Numbered from the stretch's first letter, positions 1 through 8,457 are shown. The stretch: DNA of 64,000 nucleotides from an uncultured Clostridia bacterium (GCA_944384925.1 CALWVF010000007.1:1-64000), one strand, 5' to 3'. Made by a program: numbers and translations. Notes: a model not told the origin generated them from the sequence alone.

Positions 1-27
1 ACTGATACTAAAATTATATTTACATTA

Positions 28-56
28 TTTACCTTAGTGGAACACTATGTTATACT
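28..56 (+). promoter_or_regulatory. Probable promoter of the RHH-recombinase operon
   Basis: TTTACC at 28-33 and TATACT at 51-56 are 17 nt apart, with a TG two bases before the -10 (extended -10). The expected start is about 20 nt before the AGGAGG of the small RHH gene. This fits a SigA-type promoter for the two-gene operon. Confidence 0.55.
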
Positions 57-89
57 ATAATAATAAAGTTTCAATAGGAGGTGAACTTA

Positions 90-269
90 TTGGCAATTTC
101 TAAATGCAATTCAAGAATAGCTATAACGATCAGTAAAAATTTAAAGAAAAAGTTAGAAAAAGTATGTGAAGAAGAGCAACGTTCTATTTCAAATCTTTGT
201 TCTAAGGTATTATCAGATTATATAAATTCAAGAAAGGTAAATAGAAATGAGAATAGCAATATACAGTAG
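90..269 (+). CDS. Small ribbon-helix-helix (Arc/MetJ-like) protein upstream of recombinase
   Basis: The protein has 59 residues. A beta-strand-like RIAITIS segment is followed by two amphipathic helices (about NLKKKLEKVCEEEQ and SISNLCSKVLSDYI), the pattern of a ribbon-helix-helix DNA-binding dimer. I start it at TTG 90 because the in-frame GTG at 81 lies inside the AGGAGGTG ribosome binding site; the TTG sits at proper spacing. Its last 23 bases overlap the start of the recombinase gene, so the two are co-transcribed and probably translationally coupled. By context it may repress the operon or act as a directionality factor for the recombinase. Neither role can be read from the sequence. Confidence 0.72.
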   Translation: MAISKCNSRIAITISKNLKKKLEKVCEEEQRSISNLCSKVLSDYINSRKVNRNENSNIQ

Positions 270-1872
270 AAAATCAAAATATACAGGGAAAGGCGAATCT
301 ATTGAAAACCAAGTTGAAATGTGCAAGGACTATATATTTTCTCATATACCAAATGTTAATGAGAACGATATATTTGTATATGAAGATGAAGGATTCTCAG
401 CCAAAAACTTGGATAGACCAAAATTCCAAGAAATGCTTATAGATTCAAAAAATCAAAAATTCGACTATATTATATGTTACAGATTAGACAGAATCAGTAG
501 AAATGTAAGTGATTTTTCTTCATTAATAGAAAATTTAAATGAACAAAATATATCATTTATATGTATAAAAGAACGGTTTGATACATCAACCCCCATGGGT
601 CGGGCTATGATGTATATCGCCTCTGTTTTTGCTCAGCTTGAAAGGGAAACAATAGCTGAGCGTGTGCGTGACAATATGCTTATGCTTGCAAGGACTGGAC
701 GATGGCTTGGTGGAACAACTCCTACTGGTTTTGATTCTGAGAAAGTCGAAAATTTAATTATAGATGGAAAGACTAAATCATCCTGCAAATTAAAATTTAA
801 TATTAACGAAATTGATATAGTTAAAAAAATATACCAAAAATATTTACATACAGGCTCTGTTTCTGCTGTAAGTAAATATTTAATAAAAAGAGAAATAAAA
901 TCTCGAAATGGTAAATACTTTTCTAATCTTGGCATAAGAGAAATATTATCTAATCCTGTCTACTGCATAGCAGATAAAGATGTATATAATTATTTCATAG
1001 AAAAAGAGGCAGACGTTTGTTTTTCTGAAAAAGATTGTACTAACAAATATGGTTTAATATCTTATAATAAAAGAGACTATACTAAAAAACATGCGCCACG
1101 TAATCATGAATCAAAATGGATAATCGCAATAGGAAAACACCGCGGCATAATAAGTGGAAAAGATTGGGTTTATGTTCAGGACAAGCTTTCAAAGAATAAG
1201 CTTAATTCTCCCACTCAATATTCAAATTCACATAATGATTATTCTTTGCTTTCAGGTATGATTTTTTGCAAAAAATGTGGAGCAAGAATGTTTGCAAAAA
1301 TGAGGCATAATGGAAACAAAAACTTATCATATGATTATATATGTAGTAATAAGCTTAAAGGAAATGTAGCCTTATGTTCTAACAAAAATTTAAATGGTAA
1401 TCAAACAGACGACTTAGTTTGTGATTATTTAATGGACTATGTTAACGAGAATTCTAAAATATATAGCATGTTGGAAAAATTAAAAGGAAGGGTTAGTAAA
1501 CGACCCAACAATAATAAATTAATTATAATAGAAAATAAAATTAATAATTACAATATTGAAATCGATAATCTAGTTTCTTCCTTAACTCAGCCTAACGTAA
1601 GCTCCTCCTTAATTCAGTTAATAGATAGTAAGGTATTAAAGATTAACAAATCAATAGACGAATTAAAAAAAGAAAAAGAAAGAATTTTATCTGAATCCTC
1701 AATTTTGCATAATAACGAATTGCAATTAGATATAATAGTAAGAACTCTATCTTATTTTAAAGAGCATTTTAGCGAATTCAATACTCATGATAAAAGAAGA
1801 TTAATAAAACTCCTAGTAGAAAAAATAGAATGGAATGGTGAAAATTTAGATATTTTTATATACGGCGAATAG
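247..1872 (+). CDS. Large serine recombinase (site-specific integrase)
   Basis: A 541-residue member of the large serine recombinase family, which integrates and excises mobile elements through a serine-DNA intermediate. The N-terminal resolvase domain (about 1-150) carries the R8-K9-S10 motif with S10 as the likely nucleophile, plus YRLDRISRN at 78-86. A recombinase domain follows (about 160-300), then a zinc-ribbon region near 340-380 with the FCKKCGARM motif and later cysteines. A coiled-coil-rich tail completes the usual order. Length and domain order look intact. The gene reads toward, and stops 88 bp from, a truncated feoB fragment, the position expected for an integrase next to one attachment site. 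The rest of the element would lie left of the window. Confidence 0.93.
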   Translation: MRIAIYSRKSKYTGKGESIENQVEMCKDYIFSHIPNVNENDIFVYEDEGFSAKNLDRPKFQEMLIDSKNQKFDYIICYRLDRISRNVSDFSSLIENLNEQNISFICIKERFDTSTPMGRAMMYIASVFAQLERETIAERVRDNMLMLARTGRWLGGTTPTGFDSEKVENLIIDGKTKSSCKLKFNINEIDIVKKIYQKYLHTGSVSAVSKYLIKREIKSRNGKYFSNLGIREILSNPVYCIADKDVYNYFIEKEADVCFSEKDCTNKYGLISYNKRDYTKKHAPRNHESKWIIAIGKHRGIISGKDWVYVQDKLSKNKLNSPTQYSNSHNDYSLLSGMIFCKKCGARMFAKMRHNGNKNLSYDYICSNKLKGNVALCSNKNLNGNQTDDLVCDYLMDYVNENSKIYSMLEKLKGRVSKRPNNNKLIIIENKINNYNIEIDNLVSSLTQPNVSSSLIQLIDSKVLKINKSIDELKKEKERILSESSILHNNELQLDIIVRTLSYFKEHFSEFNTHDKRRLIKLLVEKIEWNGENLDIFIYGE

Positions 1873-1960
1873 TGAATTATCAGCACTCTATTCGTCGCAA
1901 TTAAAAAGGGGAATACAAAAACATAATAATTTTTGCCCTAAGTTGCCTTTTGGATGGTGG

Positions 1961-2086
1961 CGGAAATCTTCCATTACACGGTACAAAGTTGTTAGTTATA
2001 ATTGCTATTAATCGTTCACGCGGTGAATCTATAATCCTACATCCAATTACACCACAAGCATTACATCCAAATCCCATGCACATGGT
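1961..2086 (-). pseudogene. feoB: feoB internal fragment, likely attachment-site remnant
   Basis: Reading leftward from 2086, 42 codons match the gate region of clostridial FeoB ferrous-iron transporters: [13 protein letters not shown], then [11 protein letters not shown], then FVPCNGRFP. The match stops abruptly after GRFP at 1961; the following residues (PPSKRQL and on) are unrelated. Upstream, the resemblance fades directly before the TMCMG, and a TAG stop lies nine codons before the ATG at 2083. Neither the start nor the end of feoB is present nearby, so this is a fragment, not a gene. Its left edge lies 88 bp from the recombinase stop, so the crossover core is probably in the NGRFP codons (about 1961-1976). 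Family identification is from memory of FeoB motifs. Confidence 0.7.
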
Positions 2087-2211
2087 ATAAATAATTTTGC
2101 TTCTTAACTACTCTTAGTACTTATATATTAATTTATAATAAAAACAGGCTAAAATATATTATTTCGCTTTATAGCAATAACAATATACTTTAGCTTTTAA
2201 AATGCTCATAG

Positions 2212-3519
2212 TTACTCCAAATTTATAGATTTTTGGGCTGGATTATTTATAATTTTTCCTTCATTGTCAAATCTGGAACCATGGCAAGGACAATCCCATG
2301 AATCCTCACGTTCATTATATTTTAATGCACAGCCCATGTGCGAACATCTTTTTAATGTTGGTGTAAAAAAGTTTTTAGTCGTTTCTAAAATATTGACATA
2401 AACCTGTCTCTTATCCGAAAATGATCTTTTAGTAGAAAATGTTTCTTCAAACTCATTTTTTCTACCTAAAATCATATCACTTAGAATTTCTGCACTAACC
2501 ATAGAACTTGTCATGCCCCATTTATTAAAACCCGTTGCTACAAATAAGTTTGATTTTTTTGAAGAATACATACCAATGTATGGAATTTTATCTGGAGTTA
2601 TACAATCTTGCGTTGCCCAACAATATTTTTCAGTAGCGTTTGGATATAATTCATCTTTTATTTTTCTCAGTTTATCATATCCGCCACATTCTTTTCCTGT
2701 TCTAGCTCCTGCACCACCAAGAATTAATAAATCTTTGTATCCTCTAAATGAGAAACCTTCGCTCGATTCGTCTATATACATTCCTTTTAATTTTTGAGCT
2801 TTTTCTAAAGCTATAACATATGATCTCTCTTGATATAATTTTAAAAAATAAAATCCATTTTTATTAATAAATGGATAATGAGTGCAAACAATTATGTTAT
2901 CTGCTGTTATGCTGCCTTCTTTTGTTTTTATAACATTTTTATCTACAGAGATAACCTTTGTATTTTCATATATAGTTAAGTTTCTAGATATACTAGTTAA
3001 AAACTTAATAGGATTGAATTGTGCCTGCTTATTAAATTTTATAGCACCAACAATCTTTATTGGTATTTCAATATCTTTCTCATATTCAGCATCAAAACCC
3101 AAATTTGTTAATGCTAACATTTCTCGTTCAAGTTTATCTTTATTTGAAGTAGAATATATATAATTAGGAATATCAAAAAAATCACATTCTATATTCTTTG
3201 ATAGTTCTCTATAATTTTCAATTGCTTGTTCATTAGCACTTAAATATTTACGTGCATTTTCCAGACCAAAATTATTTATCAAATCATGATATATAAGGCC
3301 ATGTTGAGATGTAATTTTAGCCGTAGTGTTAGATGTAACACCATTTAGTATTTTACTTGCTTCTAATATTACACATTCTATACCGTTTTTTTCTAAAAAG
3401 TACGCTGCTAATAACCCTGTAATTCCTCCTCCTATTACTGCTACAGATGTTTTAATATCTTTTTTTAATGTTGGATAACTTTTACACTTATAGTTTTCCA
3501 TCCATATACTTTTACACAT
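2212..3519 (-). CDS. FAD-dependent oxidoreductase with C-terminal Rieske domain
   Basis: A 435-residue protein with an N-terminal FAD/NAD-binding fold of the DadA/glycine-oxidase type (VAVIGGGITG at 26-35, then an acidic VILEA strand end). The C-terminal Rieske [2Fe-2S] domain has ligands C392-x-H394 and C410-P-C412-H413. The architecture matches the Bacillus YhfW-like group of soluble FAD/Rieske proteins, whose substrate is not established. It is somewhat shorter than the roughly 500 residues usual for that group. The start follows an AAGGAT site. The gene stands alone, beside the mobile-element end, so it could be accessory. It is unlikely to be a ring-hydroxylating oxygenase because no such catalytic domain is present. 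Confidence 0.85.
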   Translation of the reverse strand: MCKSIWMENYKCKSYPTLKKDIKTSVAVIGGGITGLLAAYFLEKNGIECVILEASKILNGVTSNTTAKITSQHGLIYHDLINNFGLENARKYLSANEQAIENYRELSKNIECDFFDIPNYIYSTSNKDKLEREMLALTNLGFDAEYEKDIEIPIKIVGAIKFNKQAQFNPIKFLTSISRNLTIYENTKVISVDKNVIKTKEGSITADNIIVCTHYPFINKNGFYFLKLYQERSYVIALEKAQKLKGMYIDESSEGFSFRGYKDLLILGGAGARTGKECGGYDKLRKIKDELYPNATEKYCWATQDCITPDKIPYIGMYSSKKSNLFVATGFNKWGMTSSMVSAEILSDMILGRKNEFEETFSTKRSFSDKRQVYVNILETTKNFFTPTLKRCSHMGCALKYNEREDSWDCPCHGSRFDNEGKIINNPAQKSINLE

Positions 3520-3659
3520 ATATCATCTATCCTTGCTTGTTAATATTAATTAAATAAAAATTAATAATATAACTATAATATTGGTCAATTTTAACTGTAT
3601 ATTCATTTATAAAAATTAAATTGAAAAATAAATTTAGATTAATGTCATCAAAATATTTA

Positions 3660-3839
3660 TTACTTTCCATTTAACAATAAGGCCTTTTCAATCCACTTAT
3701 TTATTATATTAAATACTGTTTCTGAATTTTGACTAATCATAAATCTATCACTCTCTTTTTTCATATCTTTTATTACTGTTCCATCTATAAAACAATTTAT
3801 AATTTTATAATCACTCTCATTACAAAAGTTATTATTCAT
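3660..3839 (-). CDS. Hypothetical 59-residue protein
   Basis: An ATG at 3839 is preceded by GAGGTGTTTAT, a good ribosome binding site, and opens 59 codons ending in TAA at 3660. The product begins MNNNFCNESDYKI and ends in a probable helix (TVFNIINKWIEKALLL). It has two cysteines and no membrane segment. Codon use is AT-rich like its neighbours. I recognise no family. It reads in the same direction as the FAD/Rieske gene, 140 bp upstream of it, so the two could share a transcript. Confidence 0.6.
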   Translation of the reverse strand: MNNNFCNESDYKIINCFIDGTVIKDMKKESDRFMISQNSETVFNIINKWIEKALLLNGK

Positions 3840-3938
3840 ATAAACACCTCAAAAATATATATTAATATAAAACTTCGTCCTATTAATAATTGCAACAAAA
3901 TAATTTTAACTAAATAAAAATTTAAATATAAATTAATT

Positions 3939-3977
3939 AGAGCTCAATATAAATATAAAAATTTCATATTGAGCTCT
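3939..3977. terminator. Perfect 12-bp inverted repeat, probable terminator
   Basis: Arms AGAGCTCAATAT (3939-3950) and ATATTGAGCTCT (3966-3977) enclose a 15-nt AT-rich loop. The hairpin starts 10 bp after the stop of the minus-strand Ser-rich gene. The T-run on either side is weak, so termination is likely but not certain. Confidence 0.6.
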
Positions 3978-3986
3978 TTACATATT

Positions 3987-4682
3987 TTATCTTTTTTTAC
4001 GATAATATTTATCTGGCAATAACTTTTTATGATTGCTTCTATACCTATTCTTATAAAATATTTTTTCTCCTTTGTTCTTTCCGCTAAACAAAACTATTAA
4101 AACTATTATTAATCCTAAAGCAATACATCCCCACGCTAATATACTTCCAAATAAATTGCCACTATCGTTTTTATTAACTTCCTCTACCGACACATCTACT
4201 CTTGGGGAAGAAACATCTTCTATATCAACTTCTGGTAAATCTAATTTATTTGATTCTACGGCAGACTCATTTTTTTCTTTTATTTCCGATACTTCACTAA
4301 TTAAACTACTAGATTGAGAATTGGAGGAAACAGAATCTTGTTTTGACGATGTCGATGCTTTAGCCTGACTTTTTGAACTTACAGTCTTACTACTTTTACT
4401 AGAAATAGCTGAGCTACTGACATTACTTTTTAATGATGATGAACTACTATTTTTAATACTAGAAGAGGATGAAGAACTATTGCTTTTACTATTATTAGAA
4501 GAGCTAGAGACATTTTTAGTATGATCAATAGTATTAGTAATAGAAGAATTTACCTTGCTACTAACCTTAGGCTTAATTTGCGATGACTCTGAGTAATCTC
4601 CTATAGCATAAATGTTATTATTAAAACAAATCATAAAAGTCATCATTATACATAGTGCTAATGCTGGCATATTTTTATTCAT
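3987..4682 (-). CDS. Ser-rich membrane-anchored surface protein
   Basis: A 231-residue protein with a signal peptide (about 1-26, ending NIYA), a long low-complexity stretch made mostly of Ser, Lys, Asn and Thr (about 35-115), an acidic segment, one transmembrane helix (about 178-200) and a basic cytoplasmic tail (KNKGEKIFYKNRYRSNHKK). The start is the ATG at 4682 because GGAGG lies 9 nt before it; an upstream in-frame ATG has no such site. Topology suggests an extracellular Ser-rich stalk tethered by a C-terminal helix. There is no LPXTG sortase signal. No family was recognised. The Ser-rich part could be glycosylated, which is inference only. Confidence 0.7.
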   Translation of the reverse strand: MNKNMPALALCIMMTFMICFNNNIYAIGDYSESSQIKPKVSSKVNSSITNTIDHTKNVSSSSNNSKSNSSSSSSSIKNSSSSSLKSNVSSSAISSKSSKTVSSKSQAKASTSSKQDSVSSNSQSSSLISEVSEIKEKNESAVESNKLDLPEVDIEDVSSPRVDVSVEEVNKNDSGNLFGSILAWGCIALGLIIVLIVLFSGKNKGEKIFYKNRYRSNHKKLLPDKYYRKKR

Positions 4683-4753
4683 TATTAAATATCCTCCAAA
4701 GTACAAATCAAATACAATCACAATAATAAATTATTCTTACAATATTCTACTAT

Positions 4754-4782
4754 ATATTACATCTTTTATCTAAACAAATCAA
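4754..4782 (-). promoter_or_regulatory. Probable promoter of the Ser-rich protein gene
   Basis: On the minus strand TTGATT (4782-4777) and TAATAT (4759-4754) are separated by 17 nt. The predicted start leaves a leader of about 65 nt before the ATG at 4682. Confidence 0.5.
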
Positions 4783-4811
4783 GCTTTTAAAAAGTTTATT
4801 ATTAATAGTAT

Positions 4812-5489
4812 TTAAACTTCTAATAACCTATAAAGCTTATTTTTATATTCATTCATTATTTTAGTGTTATTTATATTATTATGTACATCCATTTGATAAA
4901 TTAATTTAAAAAATGGATTACCAAAAATATAAATCTTATCTGAAAATTTTATTGCTTCTTCAGCGTTATGAGTAACTAATATACTCAAACGAGAAGATGA
5001 ATATTCATATATTATGTCAAATATCCTATTTTTACTTTCATAATCTAAACCGTTAAATGGTTCATCTAATAATAAAACATCGCCTTCATGAGCTAGCGCT
5101 CTTGCAATTGCAATTTTTCTTCTCATACCTCCACTTAATTCATCTGGAAATTTATCAGCATAATTTTGCATACCTATATTTTTCAATAAATCTTGACATA
5201 GACACTTTTTTCTCTTGCACATTACGCTTCTTATATTCTCTAATGCTGTTAACCAAGGTAATAATCGGTCTTCTTGAAAAACAACTGAAATTTTTTTATT
5301 TTCTAATCCAGTTATACAACCATTATCTGGTGTACAAAGCCCTGATAATATATCCATAAATAAAGATTTTCCAATACCCGTTTTGCCAAAAAAGCATATT
5401 TTCCCTTTATCCGGTAATTCAATAGACAAGTCTTTAATTATAACCTTTTGATTGAAACTTTTACTAATGTTTTTAACTAATATAGGCAT
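4812..5489 (-). CDS. ABC transporter ATPase, nitrate/sulfonate/taurine type
   Basis: A 225-residue ATPase with Walker A GKTGIGKS (35-42), Q-loop Q72, signature LSGGMRR (118-124) and Walker B VLLLDE (138-143). Its sequence and its neighbours place it with the SsuB/TauB/ThiZ-like ATPases that power import of small anions or vitamin precursors. It is the last gene of a binding protein-permease-ATPase operon, 34 bp after the permease. The substrate cannot be told from the sequence. The start follows GAGGATAAAAT. Confidence 0.88.
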   Translation of the reverse strand: MPILVKNISKSFNQKVIIKDLSIELPDKGKICFFGKTGIGKSLFMDILSGLCTPDNGCITGLENKKISVVFQEDRLLPWLTALENIRSVMCKRKKCLCQDLLKNIGMQNYADKFPDELSGGMRRKIAIARALAHEGDVLLLDEPFNGLDYESKNRIFDIIYEYSSSRLSILVTHNAEEAIKFSDKIYIFGNPFFKLIYQMDVHNNINNTKIMNEYKNKLYRLLEV

Positions 5490-5523
5490 ATTTTATCCTC
5501 TTTTTTATTATTAAGGCTAATTT

Positions 5524-6315
5524 CTATATTCGAATTTTATAATTCATATACTTATTAAAACATTTATTAATAACACTTAAAACAATGTTTTCCATAGTAA
5601 TACTTATAAAAATTATAGATATGGTCCAAGCGAATAAATCAACTGTATCCATGTATATCTTAGACTCATATAATTTTTCTCCAATGGAATATCTAGTATT
5701 TGCAATAACCTCTGCTGTTACCTCTGCCTTCCATGCCATTCCAATTGCAGTCGAACAAGCTGAAATAAAAAATGGTAATACTGAAGGAATATATACTTTT
5801 TTCAATATGTTTATTTTGCTCGAATAAAATACTTTAGACATATTTAGTAACTTTAAATCTACTTGTAATATTCCCTGATATAAACAGCTATACATAATAG
5901 GAAATGACACTAAAAATGATATAAAAATAGGGACACCATTCGACTTCATTAAAATAAGAGCTATAACTATAAAAGAAATAACTGGTGTAGATTTTATCAC
6001 ATGTATTAGTGGATTTATAACAATACTTAAATTATAACTTAAAGAAGTCAATATTGCGAATGTTAAAGAGGCAAAAACGGCTATTAAAAAGCCTATCAAC
6101 ATTCTTATTATAGTGTAATTCAATATTAGCCAAAATTCAAGAGTAGCAACTAAATGTACTAATCTTTTTAACACTTGGAAAGGCGATGGTACTAAAATTT
6201 CTTGGCTTAATATTAAATATATTAAATACCATATAAATATCCAAAAAAAGTATATTAATAATTTATTTAATATATCTTTAACATATTTTTTATGGTTTAT
6301 AATAAAAATTTTCAT
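5524..6315 (-). CDS. ABC transporter permease, SsuC/TauC-like
   Basis: A 263-residue integral membrane protein with about six hydrophobic helices and a BPD_transp_1-type EAA loop region (around AEVIANTRYSIGEKLYES). It forms the transmembrane pore of the importer encoded by this operon. Its ATG overlaps the 3' end of the binding-protein gene by 26 bp, and its ribosome site (AGGGGATATTTACCCA) lies inside that gene, pointing to coupled translation. The substrate is unknown. Confidence 0.85.
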   Translation of the reverse strand: MKIFIINHKKYVKDILNKLLIYFFWIFIWYLIYLILSQEILVPSPFQVLKRLVHLVATLEFWLILNYTIIRMLIGFLIAVFASLTFAILTSLSYNLSIVINPLIHVIKSTPVISFIVIALILMKSNGVPIFISFLVSFPIMYSCLYQGILQVDLKLLNMSKVFYSSKINILKKVYIPSVLPFFISACSTAIGMAWKAEVTAEVIANTRYSIGEKLYESKIYMDTVDLFAWTISIIFISITMENIVLSVINKCFNKYMNYKIRI

Positions 6316-7291
6316 TGGGTAAATATCCCCCTATGATTTTAGGATCTTGTTTAAGAAGTATTTTTAAAAAATTGCTTGTAATGTTTATCATTTCATCTCC
6401 ATCTATGTATACAATATCACATTTCGGTATTGCTTTTATCGCTGTTTTTTCGTCAATAATATTATATTTTTCAGCAAGATATGCTGATTCATTAACGTTG
6501 TTAATAACATAATTTATAGATTCACAGTACTTGCTAAGAAATTCCTTAATAATCTTACCATTACCATCTATAAATTCCTTCCTAGAAACTATACACCCCA
6601 TTGGAATAACACTTTTATCTCCAAACGTTTTTTTCCACTCATCAGCAACGTTTAAAACAATTTTCATCCTACTATTTTTACTAAGTACCTTTGTAGCAAA
6701 TGGCTCGGGCAAAATGCCTGTATGAACACTCCCTATAGACAATTCTGTAGACAATTCAACATTACTAGGTTTATAAAATACATTTATATCCTTTTTAGAA
6801 ACAATATTATTAAACATTAATAAATAATTCAGCATAAACTCCGGGGTTGCACCTTTGCCTGAAATGTATATATCCTTACTCTTCAAATCTGCTACCTCTT
6901 CTATATACTCATCTGAAATTACATATAAATTACTTAAACTATTAATTGCTAACATCTGTATATGCAATCCATCCATTTTATTATACAACATTGACGCAAC
7001 ATTTACTGGCAAAGTAGCTATATCTGTTTCATTATTATAAAGTAATGCAATAATTTGAGATGGCTCAGAATATAGCGATATATCATACTTGCTTAAATTA
7101 TTTTTATCAGTTTCATCATCTACAAGCTTTAACATTCCCAAACCGGTTGGACCCTTTAATGCAGCTATTAAGACACTATTTTCTTCTTTAAAATCACTAT
7201 AATAAACTTTAATATTAACATATATAAGAAAAGCAAAACTAAATAATGCAACTATCAAAAATATAAAATTTAATAATTTATATCTTTTCAT
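6290..7291 (-). CDS. ABC transporter substrate-binding protein, NMT1/SsuA-like
   Basis: A 333-residue protein whose first about 28 residues form a hydrophobic segment, followed by a periplasmic-binding fold with ALKGPTGLGM near residue 43 and DIATLPVNVASML further on, typical of the SsuA/ThiY/NMT1-like family. There is no cysteine at the end of the hydrophobic segment, so it lacks a lipobox. It is probably held by an uncleaved N-terminal helix rather than by lipid. It is the first gene of a three-gene importer operon. Ligand unknown; sulfonates, nitrate-like anions and pyrimidine precursors of thiamine are possibilities. I saw no TPP riboswitch upstream. Confidence 0.82.
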   Translation of the reverse strand: MKRYKLLNFIFLIVALFSFAFLIYVNIKVYYSDFKEENSVLIAALKGPTGLGMLKLVDDETDKNNLSKYDISLYSEPSQIIALLYNNETDIATLPVNVASMLYNKMDGLHIQMLAINSLSNLYVISDEYIEEVADLKSKDIYISGKGATPEFMLNYLLMFNNIVSKKDINVFYKPSNVELSTELSIGSVHTGILPEPFATKVLSKNSRMKIVLNVADEWKKTFGDKSVIPMGCIVSRKEFIDGNGKIIKEFLSKYCESINYVINNVNESAYLAEKYNIIDEKTAIKAIPKCDIVYIDGDEMINITSNFLKILLKQDPKIIGGYLPNENFYYKP

Positions 7292-7360
7292 ATATTATCC
7301 CCACATAAAAATAGCCTACTTATAAATTCAATGCTAGTTATTTTTAAAGTATGGAATATT

Positions 7361-7393
7361 AAAACCATTTATGCAAAAAGCATAAACGGTTTT
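7361..7393 (-). terminator. Rho-independent terminator after the CD1247-like gene
   Basis: Arms AAAACCATTTATGC and GCATAAACGGTTTT pair with one mismatch around a 5-nt loop. On the minus strand the stem ends in TTTT, 24 bp after the stop of the gene at 7417. Confidence 0.7.
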
Positions 7394-7416
7394 AAATAAT
7401 AACTACTAAATATTTA

Positions 7417-7848
7417 TTAATCTTTACATCCACAATCGCAGTCATCATCACAATTGTCTTCACAATTACAAATACCCTCTAAATCAAATTCCAAAGATTC
7501 TCCACAATTTGGGCAATCTATTCCACCTTTTAATAGTATATCTTCTGAAAGACAAGTTGTTTCTTTGCACGATGGACAAGTTACCTCATAAAATATATCT
7601 TCATCTTCATCACAGCAACAACTGTCTTCATTATAACATTCTTTTTCTAATAAATATAAATCCTCATCAACTGCATCTAGCTGATCACAAACGTCATTAT
7701 ATCCTTCCTCAATATCTGAAACAGTGAGCGCCATATCATCAAGAACATCAATAATTTCCATAATAATTTTTGTTTCTTTTTTATCTTTTTCCAATTTTAG
7801 TCCTTCCACTAAACCTCTAACATATGCTACTTTTTCTGTAATAGTCAT
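7417..7848 (-). CDS. CD1247-like zinc-ribbon protein with Cys/Asp-rich tail
   Basis: A 143-residue protein. Residues 1-75 are an acidic helical domain that resembles the N-terminal domain named after C. difficile CD1247 (opening MTITEKVAYVRGLVEGL). A zinc ribbon follows with C91xxC94 and C112xxC115. The last 17 residues hold six cysteines among Asp and Glu (CNCEDNCDDDCDCGCKD), and there is also a CCC at 77-79. The function of the family is unknown. The Cys/Asp tail looks like a metal-binding segment, which is inference. The gene has a strong AAGGAGG site and lies just downstream of efp, a common clostridial neighbourhood in my recollection. Confidence 0.75.
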   Translation of the reverse strand: MTITEKVAYVRGLVEGLKLEKDKKETKIIMEIIDVLDDMALTVSDIEEGYNDVCDQLDAVDEDLYLLEKECYNEDSCCCDEDEDIFYEVTCPSCKETTCLSEDILLKGGIDCPNCGESLEFDLEGICNCEDNCDDDCDCGCKD

Positions 7849-7899
7849 AAAGTTAACCTCCTTAAATAATATTATTCTATCATTATCTGCAATTTAAAA

Positions 7900-8457
7900 C
7901 TAAGCTCGTTCCATATATTCCCCTGTTCTAGTGTCTATTCTAATTACTTCCCCTTCTTCTATAAATAAAGGTACTTTAATTTCTGCACCTGTTTCAAGAA
8001 CTGCTGGTTTTGTCGCATTAGTTGCTGTATCCCCCTTAAATCCAGGATCTGTTTGAGTTATTTTTAGTTCGACAAACAATGGTGGCTCTACACCAAATAC
8101 ATTACCTTTATAAGACAACACTTTGCAAACCATATTCTCTTTCACAAACTTAAAGTTGTCCCCTAAAACATCTGAGTTAATAGGAGTTTGCTCATATGTT
8201 TCATTATCCATAAAATAATATAATTCACCATCATTATATAAGTATTCCATTTCACGTCTTTCTATAAATGCTGTCGGATACTTATCATTTGGATTAAAAG
8301 TTTTTTCAGTAACACTGCCTGAAATAACATTTCTCAATTTAGTCCTAACAAACGCTGCACCTTTTCCTGGCTTTACATGTTGAAATTCAATAATAGAATA
8401 TACATTTCCATCCATTTCAAATGTTATACCGTTTCTAAAATCCCCAGCTGATATCAT
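7900..8457 (-). CDS. efp: Elongation factor P
   Basis: A 185-residue EF-P, which binds between the P and E sites of the ribosome and relieves stalling at proline runs. It has the usual three beta-barrel domains. The loop [10 protein letters not shown] places K32 at the tip that is modified in many bacteria. The start is the ATG at 8457, 7 nt after GGAGG; a TTG five codons upstream lies inside that site. It lies downstream of the M24 peptidase and aroQ genes, an arrangement frequent in Firmicutes. Confidence 0.96.
   Translation of the reverse strand: MISAGDFRNGITFEMDGNVYSIIEFQHVKPGKGAAFVRTKLRNVISGSVTEKTFNPNDKYPTAFIERREMEYLYNDGELYYFMDNETYEQTPINSDVLGDNFKFVKENMVCKVLSYKGNVFGVEPPLFVELKITQTDPGFKGDTATNATKPAVLETGAEIKVPLFIEEGEVIRIDTRTGEYMERA

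Noticed and set aside
1901-2083. A 60-residue minus-strand ORF as an intact gene
   Set aside because: It matches only an internal part of FeoB, has no ribosome site, and its last 19 residues are unrelated; I list it as a fragment.
7292-7416. TPP riboswitch in front of the ABC importer
   Set aside because: No CTGAGA-type motif lies upstream of the binding-protein gene; the gap holds the terminator of the neighbouring gene.
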